From NCBI GenBank assembly GCA_012963655.1, contig DTVI01000261.1, positions 1 through 20,973 on the forward strand: a DNA stretch of 20,973 nucleotides. Reading direction: 5' to 3'. Made by a program: the position numbers and the translations under genes. How positions within the stretch are numbered: position 1 is the first letter of the stretch; every line of letters starts with the position of its first letter. Shown here one piece after another: positions 8,140 through 15,696 of the stretch. The DNA comes from Sulfurimonas sp. Lineage in GTDB: Bacteria; Campylobacterota; Campylobacteria; Campylobacterales; Sulfurimonadaceae. The notes under the pieces are model-generated. The model ran no database searches. It was not told where the DNA came from and saw nothing but the letters and a program-made list of their open reading frames with translations.

Positions 8140-8469
8140 TTAATTGGAGGTGTCTTCTTGGGGTAATTGAAAATATTTACGCCAATTTCCTCTGCCCCCT
8201 TTTAAAGAAAGACAAATGTGTTTAGGAAATTTTTTCTTGTATTCATTCAGTCTATCTAGGGTTGCCTTACCACTGTCGCAGTAAAAAACAAAAACTGAGC
8301 CTTCTGGTTCATCTTTTAACAATACAGGATTATAAGTTATGGTGTCTGTGTGACTGATGGGCTTTAAGATAGTATCAATAAGTAGAACTTTTTGCCCTTG
8401 CTTTTGAAGGTCTTTCTTATTTTGTAAATACTCTGTTTGTGTCCATTCATTTGGGAAATCTTTTTTCAT
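8140..8469 (-). CDS. Short rhodanese-like protein
   Basis: The 109-residue protein fits a single rhodanese-like domain. SVFVFYCDSGKAT (Cys64) corresponds to the active-site loop strand plus C..G.., and LSLKGGRGNW (88-97) corresponds to the V..L.GG...W block that ends such domains. The first third (1-57) is shorter and more divergent than usual. There is no signal peptide, so it is probably cytoplasmic. Rhodaneses carry sulfane sulfur on the loop Cys; that activity is inferred from the motif. It is divergent from the helicase gene with only 64 bp between them, and precedes the DUF309 gene on its own strand by 57 nt. Confidence 0.6.
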   Translation of the reverse strand: MKKDFPNEWTQTEYLQNKKDLQKQGQKVLLIDTILKPISHTDTITYNPVLLKDEPEGSVFVFYCDSGKATLDRLNEYKKKFPKHICLSLKGGRGNWRKYFQLPQEDTSN

Positions 8470-8533
8470 AATCGAAGAGTATCTTCTTTTAGCTTTAGAG
8501 GTGCCTTGAATACAAATTTAGATAAACTTCTTT

Positions 8534-11350
8534 ATGGCAAAAAAGAAAAAGAAACTAAGTAAATATAATCAGATAATACGAAACTATTTTGATGGAGCTG
8601 GATTTGACGAGGGCATTACTCGTGTACCCTTTGAAAATCTTATAGAACTGGGGCATAGACTCGGAATGCGTGATATTTCTCCTACGCATGAACACTTTGT
8701 ACGTGCTTTTAGACGACTGTGGTCTGAGGCAGAGATAGAATATAGAGAAGAAATTGTGTCTTACTTCCAAGATCTTGGTCAGGTGTATAGTGGGAGCGGT
8801 GAAAAGAAAGCGGCTTCTGATAAGACGGAAAAGATAAATAGCTTTTTAGACCAGATGAATCTCTCAGAAGAAGAAGCGAATAACCTTCATAAACATTTTT
8901 CAGATGAAAGAACTAAACGAATATCCCTTCCTAAGATGGAGAAGGTCTTATATCAAATGCGTTTGGCCCAAAAACTTCAAGTTCTAGAAAGAAGTCTAGA
9001 AATAAGTTTTACGCAAACTAATGCCTTAGAATTTTATACACCTATACACTTTAGTTATGCAGGGGAATCTTTTACAAAAATCTTACAAATAGAAACAGAT
9101 TCACTTCCATACGCGATGTTAGAAGAGTCAGATATAGATGACCTACGTCCAGATCTTACTCAAGAAAAAAACAAGTTTATAAAAATAAAACAAGATGAGG
9201 CTAATAGCTTTACTAAATCCTTAGGACATCCTCATAAATACCTTCTTGATACAGAAGTGCTGCAGTCCTTAAGAACTATGCCTCCAGAAAATATTTTCGC
9301 GCATACCCCTGTAAGTGAAAAGATTTTAAAAGCTGTCTTTTCAAGACATTTTCAAACGCAAACCTTGCAGGTAATGGATTATAATTTTATCATGCATAAG
9401 GAGTCTATTTTTACGTATGAGGGACATACTCTTAAATATGAAGCCCTTTGTGAGGTTCCTTTAAAAGACTTTATCCCTAGACTGTGGGAAGGCAAGGAAA
9501 TAGATTTTAATGATGATTTCTCTTTACATAATCAATTATTAGAAGGTGCTTTTAAAGATGAACTAGAAAGTGTGATAGGAAATTGTGAGTCTTCTGGGGC
9601 TATCTTAGACTTTGATAGAAAAAATATTGTGTCTTTTGTTATGGAAGAACTTGAAGGAACGGTCCCTGATTTACATATTTCGGCTAAGCAAGGTAGACGT
9701 ATACTCTTTAGCTTTAATCAAAGTATAGAAAAATTAAAACTCAAAAAACAAAGAGAAGTACTTCTTGCCCGAACCATTCGTGACTTTAAGAACCTTTTTC
9801 CTACCGCAAGAGAGTTAAGACGAAAGCTTATCTTTCATGTAGGACCAACAAATAGTGGTAAGACCTATGCGGCTATGAAAAAACTTGAAAAGGCAGATAC
9901 AGGGTATTATCTAGCACCCCTAAGACTTCTTGCTCTGGAAGGTTATGAAAATCTTAAGGCTGATGGTACGGCTGCTTCTTTGATAACAGGTGAAGAACAA
10001 ATCGTTGATGAGTATGCTACGCACATAAGTTCCACGATAGAGATGCTGAACTTTAATATTGACGTGGATGTATGTGTTATAGATGAAGTTCAGATGTTAA
10101 ATGATCGTGATCGTGGTTGGGCTTGGGCGAATGCTATTATCGGTACGCCCGCCAAAGAAGTATATATGACGGGTTCAATTGATGCACTTGAAGCTATCGA
10201 AGCCTTGGCTGATTGGTTAGGTGAAGAGCTTGAGGTTGTGCACTTTGAACGAAAAAATCCCCTAAGTATTATGACGCAGGCGACGCCTTTAAACGAAATA
10301 CAACCACAAACCGCGGTTATTGCCTTTTCAAGAAAGGATGTTTTACAACTTAAACAACAACTTAGCCGTCAGTATAAGGTTTCTGTTGTCTACGGAAACC
10401 TTTCACCTGAGGTAAGACGTGAAGAGGCTAGACGTTTTAGAGATGGAGAAACAGAGGTACTTGTAGCAACAGATGCGATTTCTATGGGATTAAACCTTCC
10501 AATTAAGACTATACTTTTTTCAAAAGATATGAAGTTTGATGGAGTACGTCGTCGTACCCTTATTCCTGGAGAGGTTATACAAATTGCAGGTAGGGCAGGG
10601 AGATATGGACTTCATGAAAATGGCTTTGTAGGTGCGCTTAACCCTAAAATTTTAGAAACGATACATGAGCAGTTTCATAAACCTCTAAAATCTATAAGTC
10701 TTCCTTTAAACGTGATGGCAAATCTAGAGCACATTCTTCTTGTTGGAAAAATTTTAGAAACACAAAACCTTGAAGAGATACTTCGATTTTTCATTGAACA
10801 TATGAAATTTGATGGCCCTTTTAGAGTAGCTAATCTTGAAAGTCTTATAGAGGTGGCTCAATATACTGATAAATATAACTTAGACCTAAGTTCAAAATAC
10901 CATATGGCATGTGCCCCTTTATCTACGCAATCACCTTACTTAGTTGAGATGTTTTCGTCTTATATTGCGCATATGGAAGTAGAAAAACCTGTGGGATATG
11001 AAGAATCTAAGATATATGGTGAATACGCTGAATCTATGGAAACCTTACTTCATATAGAAGACTTAGTGAAAGAAGTATCCTTATATCTTTGGTTAAACTA
11101 TCGTTTCCCTGAAATATTTTTTGAACCAGAAAAGGCAAGAGATGCACGAAAGAAACTCAACAAGTACATAGAACAAACACTTAAACATGCTCAGTTTGTT
11201 CCTCGTTGTAAGATATGTACTAAGCCTATAAGCTTAGACTCAAAGCACGCGATATGTAATACTTGTTTCAGACAAAGAAGACATTTGAGTAATGAACAAA
11301 GAAAAGATAGACGACCTAGACGTTCAGAAAGCAATAAAAAACGTTATTAA
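8534..11350 (+). CDS. Suv3-like ATP-dependent RNA helicase, C-terminal zinc knuckle
   Basis: A 938-residue superfamily 2 helicase. The core shows Walker A GPTNSGKT (437-444), YLAPLRLLALEGYE (motif Ia), the Walker B box DEVQ (517-520) in VCVIDEVQML, MTGSIDA (motif III region), VLVATDAISMGLNLP (motif V) and QIAGRAGRYG (motif VI, 683-692). DEVQ with GPTNSGKT is diagnostic of the Suv3 group, whose mitochondrial members unwind RNA in the degradosome. About 430 residues precede the helicase and resemble nothing I can name. The C-terminus carries CKIC and CNTC (Cys892, 895, 908, 911), a probable zinc site, and a very basic tail. It probably acts in RNA turnover or ribosome-related remodelling (inference). 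It ends next to repeat copy A. Confidence 0.88.
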   Translation: MAKKKKKLSKYNQIIRNYFDGAGFDEGITRVPFENLIELGHRLGMRDISPTHEHFVRAFRRLWSEAEIEYREEIVSYFQDLGQVYSGSGEKKAASDKTEKINSFLDQMNLSEEEANNLHKHFSDERTKRISLPKMEKVLYQMRLAQKLQVLERSLEISFTQTNALEFYTPIHFSYAGESFTKILQIETDSLPYAMLEESDIDDLRPDLTQEKNKFIKIKQDEANSFTKSLGHPHKYLLDTEVLQSLRTMPPENIFAHTPVSEKILKAVFSRHFQTQTLQVMDYNFIMHKESIFTYEGHTLKYEALCEVPLKDFIPRLWEGKEIDFNDDFSLHNQLLEGAFKDELESVIGNCESSGAILDFDRKNIVSFVMEELEGTVPDLHISAKQGRRILFSFNQSIEKLKLKKQREVLLARTIRDFKNLFPTARELRRKLIFHVGPTNSGKTYAAMKKLEKADTGYYLAPLRLLALEGYENLKADGTAASLITGEEQIVDEYATHISSTIEMLNFNIDVDVCVIDEVQMLNDRDRGWAWANAIIGTPAKEVYMTGSIDALEAIEALADWLGEELEVVHFERKNPLSIMTQATPLNEIQPQTAVIAFSRKDVLQLKQQLSRQYKVSVVYGNLSPEVRREEARRFRDGETEVLVATDAISMGLNLPIKTILFSKDMKFDGVRRRTLIPGEVIQIAGRAGRYGLHENGFVGALNPKILETIHEQFHKPLKSISLPLNVMANLEHILLVGKILETQNLEEILRFFIEHMKFDGPFRVANLESLIEVAQYTDKYNLDLSSKYHMACAPLSTQSPYLVEMFSSYIAHMEVEKPVGYEESKIYGEYAESMETLLHIEDLVKEVSLYLWLNYRFPEIFFEPEKARDARKKLNKYIEQTLKHAQFVPRCKICTKPISLDSKHAICNTCFRQRRHLSNEQRKDRRPRRSESNKKRY

Positions 11351-11367
11351 TTTTTTTTTGGCTGAGG

Positions 11368-11487
11368 GGATACTTTGCTAAGTGTGAATGTGTGCGCTTC
11401 TTAAGGGGAAGATCAAGAGCTAAGAGAAACATAAGCTTCAAAACTCGAAGCTCTCTTTTACTCTTTTACTCTTTTACTCTTTTACTA
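11368..11487. repeat. Dispersed intergenic repeat, copy A, with hairpin
   Basis: This element occupies the junction of convergent genes. It shares with copy B (14215-14314) a GGGA...CTT head, AGTGTG.ATGTGTGCGCTTC, GGAAG.TCAAGAGCTAAGAG, then a hairpin and a TTTTACTC tract. In this copy AGCTTC (11434-11439) pairs with GAAGCT (11447-11452) around a 7-nt loop, and AAGAG (11422-11426) pairs with CTCTT (11453-11457). There is no open frame of interest. It is probably a non-coding repeat family of this genome, perhaps a bidirectional 3'-end structure (inference). Confidence 0.7.
11453..11484. repeat. Four perfect tandem copies of the octamer CTCTTTTA
   Basis: Units at 11453-11460, 11461-11468, 11469-11476 and 11477-11484 are identical. 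The tract forms the end of repeat copy A and is represented by about one and a half units in copy B, so the number differs between copies, as expected for slippage. Confidence 0.9.
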
Positions 11488-11501
11488 AAAGGTGGGATTT
11501 T

Positions 11502-12569
11502 CTACTTTTTATCCATTACGTCTTTAGCACCTTTAATAGCACTATCAAGAACATTTCTAGCTACACCCCAGGCATGAACACCTAGTTTTTTTGCATCTTT
11601 TGCTTTTTGTGATTTAAGCATAGTAGATGATTTTTGCATAGCTTCTTTAGCAAAGAGGGATAGCTTATCACCTAATATTTCTAAAGATTCTTTTGAAATT
11701 AGAGTAAGCTCTTCCATGTCATAACGGATGTCGGCAAGAATATTTTCGAGTTGTCCTTTAATCTCAGGAGAACTTTGAAAGGAAATATTTTCAATACTTT
11801 GAATAAATAGTGTATCAATATGGTGAAGTTCATTATATAAAGACTGAGGGTCATCGATAAGTAACATTTTTGCTTCATCAGGAGTGAAAAGAAATTTTTG
11901 ATTAAAACGGTCTATAGCACGGATAAGTCCACGTCGCATACCCTTGATTGTTCCTTCTAAAATAACACCTGCAGAGTTTGGAGTAGCTTCAGCTACCTCA
12001 ATAGAAATACGTAAGATACTTGAAATGATATGACGTATACGAAGAGCAGATAAGATACCTTCATCTAGGGTATGAAGGGTAATTTCTTTGGCTAATTCTT
12101 CAAGGGTTTCTTCTATATTGGTACCTTTTTCAAGGGTGGTAATGATAGCCGACTCTACCATTTCTTCAAGAAGTGTTAGTAAATCCATGCATTGTAGTTC
12201 TAGGGAGTGCAGCTTAGTAATAACCTGAGTTGAAGCTCCTTTTTCAATAAGTAAGGCTTCTAAAATATCAAACAGGTCTTGTTTCTTAGCTTGAAGCTCA
12301 TGTGTTTTTTTATCGAGTTCACGTTCAATACGTTCTTTATGTAATAAAAGTTCTTCAAGTTCATTTGTTAATGATTTTGTTGATTGTTCTACAACACATG
12401 AGGTAAGGGAAGATAATTGAGAATTATCTATGCTAGAAATATCTGTATCCCATTCTTTTTCAAGGTGTTTTAAAACAGACTCAATCTCTTTTTTCTGTTT
12501 AGCCTCATCAAGACCTTCTAGTCTGACACACTTATCTAATAAATCACGTTCTAATTGTTCATTATTCAT
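11502..12569 (-). CDS. Coiled-coil helical protein of unknown function (possibly DUF6781-like)
   Basis: A 355-residue protein without signal peptide or membrane segment. Residues about 70-115 are a coiled coil (LTNELEELLLHKERIERELD and onward). The middle (about 130-235) has helices with ILSALRIRHIISSILRISIE and the glycine-bearing AGVILEGTIKGMRRGLIRAI, which recalls repeats in a Proteobacteria-wide uncharacterised family; I think this is the one called DUF6781 but cannot verify it. The C-terminus (SQKAKDAKKLGVHAWGVARN) could be an amphipathic helix. AGGA lies before the ATG. It is the last gene after moaC and the DUF493 gene on the minus strand, 66 nt downstream, and may belong to that unit. 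No reaction is suggested. Confidence 0.7.
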   Translation of the reverse strand: MNNEQLERDLLDKCVRLEGLDEAKQKKEIESVLKHLEKEWDTDISSIDNSQLSSLTSCVVEQSTKSLTNELEELLLHKERIERELDKKTHELQAKKQDLFDILEALLIEKGASTQVITKLHSLELQCMDLLTLLEEMVESAIITTLEKGTNIEETLEELAKEITLHTLDEGILSALRIRHIISSILRISIEVAEATPNSAGVILEGTIKGMRRGLIRAIDRFNQKFLFTPDEAKMLLIDDPQSLYNELHHIDTLFIQSIENISFQSSPEIKGQLENILADIRYDMEELTLISKESLEILGDKLSLFAKEAMQKSSTMLKSQKAKDAKKLGVHAWGVARNVLDSAIKGAKDVMDKK

Positions 12570-12635
12570 ATTGTTTCCTATGCTAAAGTATATTTTGTGT
12601 TTGAAAGGAAGGTCTACTCTTGAAGCTACCTTACT

Positions 12636-12905
12636 TTAAAGTATCATTTTTGTTAAATGATGGGCTTTTAATGCTTCGAAAATAAAATTTCTATCTTCCT
12701 CATTGTGCACTAAAAGTTCTAAATTCATGCTGATATACTTACCACCTTTTGAATTTTTTGAGTGTGTGAGTGTGTGTAAACGTTCATTTATAACATCTAA
12801 AACTGCTTCTTTAGTATGATCCTCATGCATGCTAATAATCTTATATTGCCAGTTAGAAGGATATTCAATAAGAACCTTCTGCTTAATGTCGTTTATATTC
12901 TCCAC
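12636..12905 (-). CDS. DUF493 (YbeD-like) small regulatory-type protein
   Basis: The 89-residue protein, starting VENINDIKQKVLIEYPSNWQ, matches the DUF493/YbeD family: IEYP..W.YKII.......AV..V...., then KGGKYISMNLELLV and a final FEALKAH...MIL. The fold is a small ACT-like alpha/beta sandwich; function is unproven (YbeD is linked to lipoate metabolism only by position in E. coli). The start is a GTG with AGGAGG five bases upstream, chosen over an upstream ATG at 12980 because the extra 25 residues would lie in the moaC reading region and match no family. It overlaps the moaC 3' end by 23 nt, so translation is probably coupled. Confidence 0.85.
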   Translation of the reverse strand: MENINDIKQKVLIEYPSNWQYKIISMHEDHTKEAVLDVINERLHTLTHSKNSKGGKYISMNLELLVHNEEDRNFIFEALKAHHLTKMIL

Positions 12906-13356
12906 TTTTACCTCCTTCTTTAGATTCAAGTTGAACGTTTGATATAACCATAGACTTATCAATGGCCTTAACCATGTCATAAATAGTTAATAGACCAATG
13001 CTAGTTCCCATTAGTGCCTCCATCTCAACGCCTGTCTGTCCTGTAAGTTTAGCCGTTACATAAAGCTTAAAACCTGGAAGGTCTGGAAGCTCATCAATAT
13101 CACAGTTAATGCCTGAAAGATTTAAGGGGTGACACATCGGTATTAATTCAGATGTTTTCTTCACTCCCATAATAGCGGCAATAACGGCTGTCTGTATTAC
13201 AGGCCCTTTTTTTGTTTTATTAGCAACTATGGCGTCATAAGCATCTTGGCTCATAGATATTTGTCCACTTGCTATGGCAATACGAGTGGTCTGCTCTTTA
13301 GCAGACACGTCCACCATCTTTGGTCTGTCATTTTCATCTAAATGTGTTAAGTTCAT
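12883..13356 (-). CDS. moaC: Cyclic pyranopterin monophosphate synthase MoaC
   Basis: With MoaA, converts GTP through 3',8-cyclo-GTP to cyclic pyranopterin monophosphate, the first stage of molybdenum cofactor synthesis. The 157-residue protein is normal length. Motifs: MVDVSAKEQTTRIAIASG at the start, KKGPVIQTAVIAAI (Lys50-51 region), SELIPMCHPLNL (Cys75-His76-Pro77), TGVEMEALMG (108-117) and YDMVKAIDK with Asp127 and Lys130, all conserved active-site elements. Its last codons contain the Shine-Dalgarno and start of the DUF493 gene. No other moa genes are in view. A TATAAT lies 27 nt upstream of the ATG. Confidence 0.96.
   Translation of the reverse strand: MNLTHLDENDRPKMVDVSAKEQTTRIAIASGQISMSQDAYDAIVANKTKKGPVIQTAVIAAIMGVKKTSELIPMCHPLNLSGINCDIDELPDLPGFKLYVTAKLTGQTGVEMEALMGTSIGLLTIYDMVKAIDKSMVISNVQLESKEGGKSGEYKRH
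12911..12916 (-). promoter_or_regulatory. Shine-Dalgarno AGGAGG inside moaC deciding a GTG start
   Basis: On the minus strand AGGAGG, then TAAAA, then GTG at 12905. It lies in the moaC codons for Glu-Gly-Gly near the C-terminus and fixes the start of the DUF493 gene. Confidence 0.8.
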
Positions 13357-13382
13357 AAGTTTCTTTCTTTTTTAATAGATAA

Positions 13383-13388
13383 ATTATA
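13383..13388 (-). promoter_or_regulatory. TATAAT -10 box upstream of moaC
   Basis: A perfect TATAAT preceded by AATG on the minus strand, 27 nt before the moaC ATG. No convincing -35 is present, as is common in Campylobacterota promoters. Confidence 0.5.
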
Positions 13389-13449
13389 CATTAAAATAAC
13401 TTAGGCTTAATATTTATATACAGAACATTTAATTGCCTAGAATAGAAGT

Positions 13450-14209
13450 ATGCAAAATTTAGTACAAGCTTATAATCATAATAAAACACTTATTCAAGAC
13501 TTTCTACGTTCTTACTTGCAGCAAACAAAGACTATGTGCAAAACTCTGATAATATTTACAGAGATAAGGGAGAAGTCCTTCCTCAATCGTATAATAGAAA
13601 ATACTTAGTGAGTAAGATAGAAGAAGGTTATACTTTTTTAGACTTTAGGGTACATTTTTTACTTGAGAGGTTTGATCTTATTTAAAGTAGAAAAGGGATG
13701 AACCTTGTTAATAAACTTGCTTATGCGAGTATAGGTCGGGTCTTTTATTTTTCAGTCTTTTTTTAATCATGTATGGACTTTATGATTTTGGTGGATATGT
13801 CTTTGGCTCTAAGGCCTCGTTAATGGTGCAGTTAGATTATTTGTATGCTAGGTATAAGAGGCAAAAAGAGGTTTTCTCATTTATAATCATGGACATAGAC
13901 AAATTCAAGTCTGTGAATGATACTTATGAGCATCAAAAAGGAGATGAGGTTTTAAAAATAATTGCCTCTATTACTCTTTAGTCTATACGCGAAGTAGATA
14001 CCTCTGCGCGTTATGGGGGTGAAGAATTTGTTATCTTGCTAGCTCAAACAAATTGTGTTGCAGCTACATGTATTGCAGAACGTATTAGAAGAAAAAGTCC
14101 TTATAGAGGGAAAAAGGATTACATCTTCTTTTGGGGTAGTTGAGATAGAAGAAAAGTTTAGTATTTAAGATTTAATTAAAAAAGCAGATGATGCCTTATG
14201 CCTTTTTTA
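13450..14209 (+). pseudogene. Decayed GGDEF diguanylate cyclase gene
   Basis: Fragments in three frames rebuild a GGDEF protein. An ATG at 13450 opens MQNLVQAYNHNKTLIQDFLR, which is lost by a frameshift near 13540 (the other frame gives KGEVLPQSYNRKYLVSKIEE). A third frame from 13769 holds FIIMDIDKFKSVNDTY, the GGDEF N-terminal block, and EHQKGDEVLKIIASITL, then an in-frame TAG at 13979-13981. The same frame continues to ARYGGEEFVILLAQ, the signature loop. Another frameshift near 14110 leads to ITSSFGVVEIEEKF, a stop, and DLIKKADDALC, the domain's C-terminal helix. At least three frameshifts and three stops exclude a working synthase. It is divergent from moaC and ends next to repeat copy B. 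A fragment of 70 codons at 13769-13981 is part of this relic, not a gene. Confidence 0.9.
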
Positions 14210-14214
14210 TAAAT

Positions 14215-14314
14215 GGGACGCTTCGTAAAGTGTGGATGTGTGCGCTTCGCTGATGAGGAAGGTCAAGAGCTAAGAGTAAGTTTCATAATGCGAAACTCGC
14301 TTTTACTCTTTTAC
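14215..14314. repeat. Dispersed intergenic repeat, copy B, with hairpin
   Basis: Second copy of the element at 11368-11487. The hairpin is AGTTTC (14279-14284) with GAAACT (14292-14297) around a 7-nt loop, flanked by AAGAGTA (14272-14278) and TACTCTT (14304-14310). Relative to copy A, the third stem pair changed from C-G to T-A, so pairing is kept while sequence differs. It lies between the GGDEF pseudogene and the leuC 3' end, again a convergent junction. Confidence 0.7.
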
Positions 14315-14315
14315 G

Positions 14316-14333
14316 AAGAAGACTAGTCTTCTT
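14316..14333. repeat. 18-bp perfect palindrome across the leuC stop codon
   Basis: AAGAAGACT followed directly by its reverse complement AGTCTTCTT. It covers the last leuC codons (Lys-Glu-Asp) and its TAG, and abuts repeat copy B. There is no spacer and no U-tract, so a terminator function is doubtful. Confidence 0.6.
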
Positions 14334-15600
14334 TATCAATACTTTCTGGATCAGTAATAAAACCTGTAATTGCAGAAGCTGCTGCAACCGCTGAGTTTGC
14401 AAGATAAATATTCGAAGTTCTAGCTCCCATTCTTCCAACAAAGTTTCTATTTGTTGTAGCAATAGCAACTTCATCATCTCCTAAAATCCCCATGTATCCA
14501 CCAAGACAAGCACCACAAGTAGGATTAGAAACAACACCACCTGCGTCAATTAAGATATCAATATATCCCGCTTTTTCGGCTTCTTTGAAAATCTTTTGTG
14601 TAGCTGGAGTAACAATAAGACGTGTACGTCTAGCTACTCTTTTTCCCTTTAAAATTTCAGAAGCCATCTTAAGGTCAGATAAACGACCATTAGTACAAGA
14701 TCCAATAAAGACTTGATCTACCGCGATTTTATCAGCAACCGCTGTACTTAAAGGCTTTCCATTTGAAGGAAGAGAAGGATAAGCGATCACAGGTTCAAGA
14801 TTAGCAACATTAATTTCAAGAACTTCTACATAATTTGCATCATCATCTGAATAATGAAGCTTAGCTTCACGTACAAATTTTTTGTCAGACATGAACTCTT
14901 TTGTGATATCATCAACAGCAATAATTCCGTTTTTTGCACCTGCTTCAATAGCCATATTACAAAGTGAAAAACGACCATCCATGTCTAGGTTAGAAATGGT
15001 ATCACCTGTAAACTCTAAGGCTTGGTAAAGTGCGCCATCTACACCAATACGGCGGATTACTTCAAGAATTAAATCTTTCCCATAAACATTCTTTCTCATT
15101 TTTCCAGTGAAAATAACCTTGATAGACTCAGGAACCTTAAACCAGTTTCCACCTGTAATCATGCCAAAAGCAAGGTCAGTTGAACCCATACCTGTTGAAA
15201 ATGCACCTAGAGCGCCATGAGTACAGGTATGTGAATCTGCACCAATGATAACATCACCAGGACCAACAAGACCTTTTTCAGGAAGTAGGGCATGCTCAAT
15301 ACCCATATCTTTTTCATCAAAATAGTTTTTTAAGTCATGTTTATATGCAAACTCTCTTGAAATCTTCGCTTGGTTAGCAGAAGCAATGTCTTTTGCAGGA
15401 ATAAAGTGGTCAAGTACAAGAGCAAAACCATCTGGATTAGCAAGCTTCTGTGCACCTGATTCTTCAAATGCTTTGATTGAAATTGGAGTTGTAATATCAT
15501 TTCCAATAATCATATCAATGTTACAACGGATAATCTCACCCGCAAAAACTTCTCTACCTACATGTTCAGAAAATATTTTTTCAGTTATGGTTTGTCCCAT
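14323..15600 (-). CDS. leuC: 3-isopropylmalate dehydratase large subunit
   Basis: With LeuD, isomerises 2- to 3-isopropylmalate in leucine synthesis; an aconitase-family 4Fe-4S enzyme of the cytoplasm. The start is taken at the ATG at 15600 (MGQTITEKIF), 425 residues, because GAGGA lies 6 nt upstream; an in-frame ATG seven codons earlier would bury that site. Cluster ligands are Cys302 (GSCTNGR), Cys362 and Cys365 (PTCGACLGG). IGADSHTCTHGALGAFSTGM and NRNFVGRMG are further signatures. The length, about 420, is that of the archaeal/Campylobacterota-type LeuC, not the 465-residue E. coli form. leuD and leuB are not adjacent. Divergent from the NFACT gene. Confidence 0.96.
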   Translation of the reverse strand: MGQTITEKIFSEHVGREVFAGEIIRCNIDMIIGNDITTPISIKAFEESGAQKLANPDGFALVLDHFIPAKDIASANQAKISREFAYKHDLKNYFDEKDMGIEHALLPEKGLVGPGDVIIGADSHTCTHGALGAFSTGMGSTDLAFGMITGGNWFKVPESIKVIFTGKMRKNVYGKDLILEVIRRIGVDGALYQALEFTGDTISNLDMDGRFSLCNMAIEAGAKNGIIAVDDITKEFMSDKKFVREAKLHYSDDDANYVEVLEINVANLEPVIAYPSLPSNGKPLSTAVADKIAVDQVFIGSCTNGRLSDLKMASEILKGKRVARRTRLIVTPATQKIFKEAEKAGYIDILIDAGGVVSNPTCGACLGGYMGILGDDEVAIATTNRNFVGRMGARTSNIYLANSAVAAASAITGFITDPESIDKED

Positions 15601-15648
15601 AATTCTTCCTCTTTTGGTCAATTTTGTAGACCTAGTTTAATTAACGCG

Positions 15649-15654
15649 ATTATA
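15649..15654 (-). promoter_or_regulatory. TATAAT -10 box of leuC
   Basis: GCGCTATAATCGCG on the minus strand holds a perfect -10, 48 nt before the leuC ATG. No good -35. The box lies in the 96-bp region shared with the divergent NFACT gene. Confidence 0.55.
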
Positions 15655-15696
15655 GCGCAAAGTTCTTTATACTATTATATGTGATAAAATTTGATT

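Noticed and set aside
12633..12644. 12-bp palindrome TACTTTAAAGTA at the DUF493 stop as an operator
   Set aside because: Short and AT-rich, common by chance in this composition, and it overlaps a coding end.
13769..13981. 70-codon frame with a good GGDEF N-terminal block as a stand-alone gene
   Set aside because: The domain continues in frame after the TAG and then in other frames; it is a fragment of the pseudogene.
767..14209. Defence or anti-phage island formed by the HTH, helicase and pseudogenes
   Set aside because: The helicase is a Suv3-type housekeeping protein, the genes are scattered among core metabolic genes, and no nuclease, integrase or toxin was seen.
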